Part shown: positions 57,286 to 64,000 of the stretch, in pieces
Layout of the letters: every line of letters starts with the position of its first letter
Numbering within the stretch: position 1 is the first letter of the stretch
Assembly: GCA_030062745.1 (NCBI GenBank)
Contig: CP099846.1
Span: 6,321,432-6,385,431 of the forward strand
Source: Capitulum mitella
Taxonomy: Eukaryota > Arthropoda > Thecostraca > Pollicipedomorpha > Pollicipedidae
Direction of reading: 5' to 3'
DNA length: 64,000 nucleotides
Notes under the pieces: model-generated
What the model was told of the DNA's origin: nothing
The model's database searches: none
Seen by the model: only the letters and a program-made list of their open reading frames with translations
Program-made: the position numbers and the translations under genes

Positions 57286-59185
57286 GTGAGCTAACGCGCA
57301 AAAAACGGATTTAGGGACATGCTCAAGACCTTAGATGTTCCGCCTTGTGGAAACAGCAGTCAGCGTCCAAATATTCCCGAACGGTTGATTTTGTGCTAAG
57401 CGTTGCACCATCGGTTAATCCCCTGAGATCCTTTTTTGGAAACATCGATCTGATAAGCATTCGTCTTGACGTACGAGTATGTGGTCTGTAGCTACGTTTT
57501 TCGCACACTGGGCAGGTCAAGTATTTACGCCTTCCATCCCCAGTCGCTGTGCCGAGTTCACCCGCGGCTATTCACAATACGAAACCTTGTTTGTTTGCTT
57601 CCTTGTGATAACGAGAGGAAATGTCCTCTTTAGGATAGTCTGTTTTCTTGAGGAAACGGTATGTGGCCCTGTGCGTAATGGAGTCCGGAGCCGAATAAAG
57701 TGAAAGATAAGGAGTATGGACGATATTTGATTTCTGAGTTCGGTTTCGTGAAAACCTGAATGGTCCCATACTTGCAGGGATGTCCAGCGAGATTACGATA
57801 CATTACGTGGGGCTTTGGACAGTTCTCTTTTAAATGTTTTTGCTGTTTCGTTGTACCCCCCCCCTGGTGCTGCGTACGACCGGCGTTTACCGACCGGGCG
57901 TCACGGCGACGAGGTATGACCGCTCGCTTGGCAGTGAATGCTTTCTTTGCGAGCCCCGGATGGTGGGTCGGCCCCACGTGACTCGCTTCACCACGGCACA
58001 CCGTCTGCTGGCGGGCCACGTCCGGACACGGGCTGCGTGATCGACGAGACACGAATGTTCCTCACCTCTGCAGCGATGCTGGCGTTTCATGTGCAGGCCG
58101 TCTCATCCGTGCATTCACTTTGGAAGATGCATCATTCCCGTACCATGGGCGTGCAATGCAATGCGTCTTTCATTCTGAAAGCGGACAAAGAGTTATAACG
58201 GATCTGAGCATAATATTTATTTCTATTATATGTGGACATGACAGGAAACACATGGCCGCAAGTCCAGTGACACATGCACTGCTATACAGAGTCACCACAT
58301 TTTCTCTGACAAGGATCTCAGCATTTACCAGTTTTCCAGCGTCTCTCGGCTCGGCTGTTTCCTCTGCTGCGGTGGTGCTATCCGCAGAACGTGACGGCTG
58401 CAAATGATACGGTACTGTGTTCAGACCGCCGAAAAATGCCGTACAAGACAGCTTACATGCCTTTCAGAGCCGAATTAAAGGAGCCTGGGCGGTAAAGCGG
58501 CGTTTTTAGTTTAACTCCGAGCTGGGCGTCCGTGAGAAAATGATCTGCAGAGGCGTTTCGCGCGCTGTCTGCGCAGTTTCACGGCGCCGTAATAATCGTG
58601 CTGTCGACCGGCGCGGTGTTCCTCTGTCGCCACCGCCGGCGGCCCGCACTGCGCAGCTGCCGCGCATTCCTCCCGTCCCATCTCCCTAACTCACGCAGTG
58701 CCCCAATTTTCTCCGGACGTCCATTCATTTGCAGCGGCGGCTGCCGCGCATCGACGGCGGGCGTCGCTCGGCGGCGGTTCCGGTCCGGAGCTGGCGCCTC
58801 CGAGCCGTCGCCGCCTGGTGCCGGCCGGCCGCTACAGCCCCCCGCCCGCGGCCCCCGGACACAGGGCGGAGATGGGCCTCGGTGGCCACGGCAGCCGGCG
58901 GCCGATTACGGCGCCGCACAGCGTGCGAACGGCTCGGCGCCCGTCCGGCCGTCTCGGGGCGCCGCCGGCTGCGGTAATAGCTCCGAACACATAACATTCG
59001 CACACAAATCAGCGCCGAGCGTGCCGCGCGAGGCGGCGACACCTCCCGAGGACAAAGAGCCGCACCAAATCGCCGAGTGCGGCGCCGTTTCCCATGTGAA
59101 TCGCTCGGCGGCGGCGGCCGCTCGTCTCAAGGCTGGGAGCGGCACCGGCCGGCTGCGGCCGCTCGGCAGGACGTGCCTCTGCGCC
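57286..59185. other. Unassigned DNA with a CpG-rich patch
   Basis: No gene assigned. The CpG-rich stretch 58600-59180 has open frames on both strands, as expected from GC content alone. Confidence 0.35.
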
Positions 59186-59189
59186 GAGT

Positions 59190-59575
59190 CACCGCACTGC
59201 GCCGGACACTGGACTGCCGGTCACCGCACAGCGCCGGCCACTGGACTGCCGGTCACCGCACAGAACCGGACACTGGACTGCCGGTCACCGTACAGCGCCG
59301 GCCACTGGACTGCCGGTCACCGCACAGCGCCGGCCACTGGACTGCCGGTCACCGCACAGAACCGGACACTGGACTGCCGGTCACCGTACTGCGCCGGCCA
59401 CTGGACTGCCAGTCACCGCACAGAACCGGCCACTGGACTGCCGGTCACCGTACTGCGCCGGCCACTGGACTGCCGGTCACCGCACAGCGCCGGACACTGG
59501 ACTGCCGGTCACCGTACTGCGCCGGACACTGGACTGCCGGTCACCGCACTGCGCCGGACACTGGTGTGGTTGTCA
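59190..59575 (+). repeat. 32-bp minisatellite, about 12 units
   Basis: The unit CGCCGGCCACTGGACTGCCG plus GTCACCGCACAG repeats in tandem with alternating CCGGCCACT / CCGGACACT and CGCACAG / CGTACTG variants. Derived ACTGGAC / CTGTCGGT words continue to 59730. Since 32 is not a multiple of three, each frame cycles through all three unit readings, yet none has a stop. Confidence 0.9.
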
Positions 59576-59752
59576 CTGGTCTGCTGGACACTGAACTGTC
59601 GGTCAATGGACTGTCGGTTATTGGACTGCCGGTCGCCGTGCAGCACTGGACACTGCACTGTCGGTCACTCTGCTGACGGTCAGACGGACACTGCATTGAC
59701 GGTCAGACGGACACTGTATTGGCGGGAAGGCGGATACTGGGCTGATGCAGCC

Positions 59753-59781
59753 TTCTCTCTCTCTCTCTCTCTCTCTCTCTT
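59753..59781 (+). repeat. (TC)n microsatellite
   Basis: Uninterrupted TC dinucleotides between the 32-bp and 31-bp arrays. Confidence 0.9.
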
Positions 59782-60029
59782 TCGGGGCAAACCTTCCTTA
59801 TTATAGTCAGCTCCAGCAGCCAGCTCATGACTTCGGTGCAAACGGAAAGACGGGCGAGGCCGTCTGCTCGGTGCCGGCGCCGCGAAATCGCGTTTGCGGT
59901 GCTCTTGCGGCGAGAGTAAATAAAACCAGAGGAACCGGCTTCAGATATGATAGCACCAGACGGGCTGCGGCTGTACGCCGTAAATCCGAACTCGTCTGCC
60001 CGTAACTGGAACTGCCCGACCCTGACTGC

Positions 60030-60352
60030 TGCTGACATCACATGCTCTGGTCCTGATCGCTGCTGGCAGCACGTGATCGGTCCTGACCCGTGCTGACAGC
60101 ACGTGATCTGTTCCTGATCGCTGCTGATAGCACGTGATCTGTTCCTGATCGCTGCTGATAGCACGTGTTCTGGTCCTGATCGCTGCAGACACCACGTGAT
60201 CTGTTCCTGATCGCTGCAGACACCACGTGATCTTGTCCTGATCGCTGCTGACTGCAAGTGTTCCGGTCCAGATTGCTGCTGGCATCACGTGCCCTGGTCC
60301 TGATCGCTGCTGACAGCACGTGTTCCGATCCAGATCGCTGCTGACTGCACGC
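60030..60352 (+). repeat. 31-bp minisatellite carrying an E-box in almost every unit
   Basis: The unit TCCTGATCGCTGCTGACAGC followed by ACGTGATCTGT gives CACGTG at 60070, 60100, 60131, 60162, 60193, 60224, 60286 and 60317. The spacing is 30-31 bp (one unit has CAAGTG instead). CACGTG is the bHLH E-box used by Myc/Max, USF and CLOCK/CYCLE-type factors. Confidence 0.9.
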
Positions 60353-61195
60353 GTCCTTGTTCTGGACGGTACTTGCAGCACGTTCTCTTCCCTGATCGAT
60401 GGGGAAAAACACGCATTTAATACTGTTGTCTTTTTTTTCCTTTTCTTCTGCGGTCGTTCTTTATCTGTTTTCCGAAGACTACCTAGAGTCCTGGAGGTGA
60501 CTAGAAGATCATGCATACAGAGTCAAGTGCCAAGTTGTGATAGAGAGTGAATGTCTGAAACTGCAAGGATGGTCAGAGAGGCACGGCATGCGCAAAAATA
60601 AAAATAAATAAACGGAAAAGTCTTGGTTGTGATATGCATGAAAATGCCATGTCATCGCCTCGACGCTTGCATTGTCTTTCATCATGCTCCCGTACTTGAA
60701 ACATTCTGTGAGGATCTGGAAGCCAGGGTCTGATAACTGACCGCAGTCTTTCCTCGAACACGTCCTTCGTAGACATGGAGCCGAGCCAACAGGCGAGCTG
60801 GCGCCGCGCGACGAAGCAGTTGGCCGGCCTCCGTCGGGCCGCGCTCTGCGGTGTAAACTCGAGTCACTTTCCCCTCCCGCGGCCACCAGGGCCGCCCCCG
60901 ACCCACCACGGCCCGGCGCCGGCGGCCGGGCGCCGCCGCCCGCTCTGCCCGGCCGGGCTGCACCGGAGCGGCAGCCGCCCTGGCGACCAGAGACGCCGGC
61001 AGTCGTATTCCGTCCGCTTCAAACGGGCCACGGCATCCCTGGCACGTGTGTTAAGGCATGAAGACGGAGCTTCGCGTGCCGCGCGCGCCTGAAATGACTT
61101 CGAATTTTGGTCGTGACGGCACCCTGATATGGTCAAGGCTCTGACGCCTGACGCCATGCGGAGAGGTTCCTGGACGGACGACACACAGAGACCGG
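60353..61195. other. Unassigned DNA with a CpG-rich patch
   Basis: No gene assigned. A short + ORF (60775-61092) in a CpG-rich patch has no family resemblance. Confidence 0.35.
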
Positions 61196-61196
61196 G

Positions 61197-61365
61197 CTGA
61201 GGCCCCTGACGTTACCGGGGGGACCGGCTGAGACCCGTGACGTTGCCCGGAGAACAGGCCAAGGCCCCCAACGTTGCCCGTGGGACCAGCTGAGGCTCCT
61301 AACGTTGCCCAGGGAACAGGCTGAGGCCCCCGACGTTGTCCGGGGGACCGGCTGTGGCCCCTGGC
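61197..61365 (+). repeat. 31-bp minisatellite, about 5 units
   Basis: Units of CTGAGGCCCCTGACGTTGCC plus CGGGGGACCGG, with alternating GGGACCGG / GGAACAGG endings. Confidence 0.85.
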
Positions 61366-61369
61366 GCGG

Positions 61370-62604
61370 GGCTTTGAGCGGCGGCTCGGCTCGGCTCGGC
61401 CGGGGTCGGACACGGCTGCACTATCTGATCTGGGAGCGGCGGCCGCCTCTCCCCGCCGCCGCCGCCGCCGCCGCCCAAACGGCGGCCGAGCACGGCGGCG
61501 GCCGGCCGGTCTGCTTGCGCCGGCAGCTCTCATCTCGGCCGCCCGTGCCCCGGCGGAGCGCCCGGCGGCCGGCGGCGGCCGGCACGGGCGGAGAGGCTGC
61601 CAGCGCGCGGAGAGCGGCCGCGCCGCCGCCTGCACCGCGACCGCCGGCCGCTCCCACCTCCGTCATTTACAGAATAGCCTGTTGACGCGCAGTAAAGCGC
61701 GGCCGGCCTGCTGATTGCCCGGTGACGGCACCTCTAATAACAGTCGCCGCAATCGAAGCGTGCTTCCACGGAAAGCCCTCGGGGCTCGTGGCGAGGGAGG
61801 TCGCCGGACGCGATAGCGCCGGTTTGATCGCGGCTGCCGAGGAGCCGCGACTCGCCGAGAGGCGGCAGCCGCGTTTCAGAGCTCTGTTACGACGGCCGCG
61901 ACAGCTGGCGGTCCGCTGGCTGACGAGACAGCTCGCCGCTCGTGCAGTGGCGCCTGTCCGCTCCGGATGAGGGCGGAGTACGCCGAGCCGCGGCAGGCGG
62001 CAGCCGCAGGGTGCACAGGAGGCCTACTACGCTCTCCGGCAGGGGATGGCCGTCAGCTGACGCTGTGCCGGTCTGCGGACGTCTGTGGTGACCCGGCGAT
62101 AACATCAGAGCGCCGTTCGAGACCTGCCGGACTCGCTGCGTGACGTCATGCACCCAAACAGAGCTCTACAGTGAAGAGTTGTCCGTTGTTGTCTGCAGTG
62201 ACAGGGTTGTTTTGTATTCCTCCAAAACAGCCGTGCTGTCGATCGCCGTTCGAAAGCAAAAGGTAGCCGGGCAAGTCAGTCAAGCCAGTTCTCGAACGCA
62301 GCTCAGGTCGGTTCTGAGTTCTGCGGCTGGCCGGGCAGGCTGAAGGCCGGCAGGCGCGGCAGGCCGCGGCTCCGCCGGCTCCCGGCACCGAGCCGGGCGC
62401 CCCAGGCGGCCGCGCCTCAGGGCGCGTCGGCCGGACTTCCGGTCACGACTCTCCATTTCCGGGCCGATCACCCGGCCGGCCAGGGCTCGCCTCCCGACCT
62501 CTGAACCTCGTGACCCGCGGTCAGCATCTCATGGGCGCCAAACCCGAGTCGGGCGTCCGGAACCGGTTCTCCTGCGCTAATCGGCTCCCGATGCGGCCCC
62601 TCTC
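61370..62604. other. CpG-rich unassigned DNA
   Basis: Very GC-rich with a (CCG)n run near 61457-61475 and a perfect TGACGTCA at 62141-62148. It resembles a CpG-island promoter zone, but no transcript start or exon can be supported. Confidence 0.3.
62141..62148. promoter_or_regulatory. CRE-type palindrome TGACGTCA
   Basis: Perfect bZIP-type site at the edge of a CpG-rich region; role inferred only from the motif. Confidence 0.25.
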
Positions 62605-62607
62605 CGT

Positions 62608-62870
62608 CCTCCGGCCGCGTGAGGATTTGGGCCGTCAGTTCTCGCACCTCTCCGTCCTCCAGCCGCGTGAGGATTGGGGTCGTCAGTTCTCGCACCTCTC
62701 CGTCCTCCAGCCGCGTGAGGATTGGGGCCGTCAGTTCTCGCACCTCTCCGTCCTCCAGCCGTGTGAGGATTGGGGCCGTCAGTTGTCACACCTCTCTGTC
62801 CTCCAGCCGTGTGATGATGGGGACCGTCAGTTCCGGCACCTCTGTGTCCTCCAGCCGTGGTATAAAAGAA
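62608..62870. repeat. 48-bp minisatellite, five to six units
   Basis: The unit GGCCGTCAGTTCTCGCACCT plus CTCCGTCCTCCAGCCGCGTGAGGATTGG (28 more bases) repeats. At 16 codons it gives repeating peptides on both strands (RQFSHLSVLQPREDWG on plus, EVRELTAPILTRLEDG on minus). The minus version directly follows the candidate exon at 62902-63008. Confidence 0.88.
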
Positions 62871-62901
62871 ACCGTCAGTCGTCGCATCTCGCCGTCCTTA
62901 C

Positions 62902-63008
62902 ACGGCTGCAGTGCGTACCCAGACATTTCCATGATCATGCAGTGGAGGTCCATGTCCGTGCTGGCGGCGGCCAGTTGGTCAACGGCCCGCAGGTAGAGGC
63001 GGCCAGAT
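62902..63008 (-). CDS. Possible exon of an unrecognised gene
   Basis: On the minus strand, SGRLYLRAVDQLAAASTDMD followed by LHCMIMEMSGYALQP reads like a conserved amphipathic helical repeat. Almost every codon ends in G or C, as in the Contactin exons. It is bounded by an AG (minus strand, GTGGCAAG) and a GTAAGG donor. The helix pattern suggests a HEAT/ARM-like segment, but I do not recognise the protein. The polypyrimidine tract is weak. If there is no splice, the frame would run into the 16-residue repeats. Confidence 0.3.
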
Positions 63009-63059
63009 CTTGCCACAGGTTTTTTGTCCATGGAGGAGTGGCAGACGCCGCCGGATGAG

Positions 63060-64000
63060 GCACCACGACATCGTTTCTGTCGGGACACGCGCAGAATGGT
63101 CGCTGAGTTACCAGGGTTTTGGAACGATGTTTGAACACATTCTAGTTTGACAGGCACGGTGATGGTACGAGTGACGATATGACATCTGTTGGATGTTGAA
63201 TGTTTTTGATCGCCCAGCTGTTCATGAGGTATTACTTTACACCAGACTATCAAAAACGAGCATAAAACTACCATCTTCTGCACAGTGGCAGCATACGGCT
63301 TCCCAATGCTGCGATATTCTCTGTGCGTAGAAATTGGTAACCAGTGCCCCAGACAATGACGTTACAGCTCGATCTTCTGGTATCAACAGCAGTCTACGCT
63401 TTCCATCTCTCGTCCAAAAATGACTGGAACAAAGAATGTTTGCGAGGGGCATCACATGGAGATGAGCATGGTGCGCCTTTAAACACAACAATGACCTTGT
63501 GCGGCGACACCGCGGGGGGGGGGGCGTGGGGTACCAGTACCCCACAGTCATTTGATTGTGGGGTACCGCTTATACTCAGTTCCCCACAATAATCGCAGCC
63601 CTCGTGTCGTGAAATATAACTGTGAAGTTGATTTTCATATGGAAGCATTCTGGAAGTTGTCATTTTAACAAAACTCGTTGGTGCGAGACGATTATCAATC
63701 CCATTTCGATAGAGATGTGTAATCCGTTGCTCAGTAAAGCAAAGCTTTATGACGTTACTTTGCCGAATAAATTTAACTTTAGATTTATTATGAAAAAGTT
63801 TGCTTCCATGGCGATTTGCTTTGTAATGTAAAACGCAAAATTTTCTGTAAGGGATTGCCAATTTTACCGTCATTTCGGCCAGACAAACGATAAGTTTTGA
63901 GTTATAAAAATCGTGAATCGTAAAATACAGTGGCCCGAATTCGGGGAGAAGTCAGGTTTTGACGGGGGAGGGTTCTCCTTTCGAGAGCTCATTGTCTGGG
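63060..64000. other. Right edge, unassigned
   Basis: No gene assigned. A small set of inverted GTGGGGTAC / GTACCCCAC words lies at 63526-63565 beside a G run. Confidence 0.35.

Noticed and set aside
58598-59806. 402-codon + ORF
   Set aside because: Its right half is the 32-bp minisatellite and its left half is GC-rich DNA open on both strands; no domain or codon pattern supports it.
60030-60352. CRISPR-like look of the 31-bp array
   Set aside because: Units are contiguous with no unique spacers, and the DNA is eukaryotic; it is a minisatellite.
60775-61092. 105-codon + ORF starting MEPSQQASWRRA
   Set aside because: CpG-rich region open on both strands, no homology and no promoter motif.
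1-64000. tRNA or rRNA genes
   Set aside because: No tRNA B-box with matching cloverleaf and no rRNA-like conserved block was found by eye; a covariance-model scan would be decisive.

Overview
The window looks like nuclear DNA of an arthropod, most likely a crustacean. It has intron-rich genes, GC-rich coding exons, an interstitial run of the arthropod telomere unit (CCTAA/TTAGG), and an arthropod-type Contactin with an N-terminal C-type lectin domain. A barnacle would fit the GC-rich, mobile-element-rich texture, but the sequence alone cannot settle the species.

Layout. The left end (784-1468) carries the last exon of an ionotropic-receptor-like gene on the + strand. From about 2 to 25 kb the DNA is an accessory, repeat-built region. 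It holds two decayed LINE fragments, a diverged direct repeat and a degenerate minisatellite. It also holds a four-level nest at 7233-12065: a piggyBac-like MITE, hit by an LTR element that is now a solo LTR, hit by a hAT element, which holds a mariner relic and a tandem array. A sister hAT copy (13609-14767), a telomere-like tract (16.1 kb) and a CpG-depleted block follow. That block is split by a 4.16 kb hAT element (17703-21860) that keeps perfect 8-bp target duplications and a decayed transposase gene.

The centre (26094-43646) is one complete host gene, Contactin, in 21 coding exons on the + strand. The spliced exons encode about 1,232 residues: signal peptide, C-type lectin domain, six Ig domains, four fibronectin type III domains and a hydrophobic GPI-anchor tail. 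All splice junctions are GT-AG and phase-compatible. The total coding length is one base over a multiple of three, and the extra base lies in exon 4. Several introns hold minisatellites or hairpins. In insects Contactin is a GPI-anchored septate-junction adhesion protein acting with Neurexin IV and Neuroglian.

Right of Contactin (43.7-64 kb) I recognise no conserved gene with confidence. This part holds a 60-65-bp satellite interrupted by a second, intact copy of the piggyBac-like MITE. It also has a small minus-strand membrane-protein ORF behind a good TATA/initiator promoter (48.2-48.6 kb), a possible minus-strand exon at 62.9-63.0 kb, and a dense series of minisatellites (periods 31, 32, about 39, 31 and 48 bp). 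One of these carries eight E-boxes on a 31-bp spacing.

The most unusual items are the dated four-level nest, the perfect palindromic ecdysone-response-like site and triplicated AGGTCA array carried inside a hAT element, the E-box array, the CpG-free block, and the candidate orphan membrane gene.
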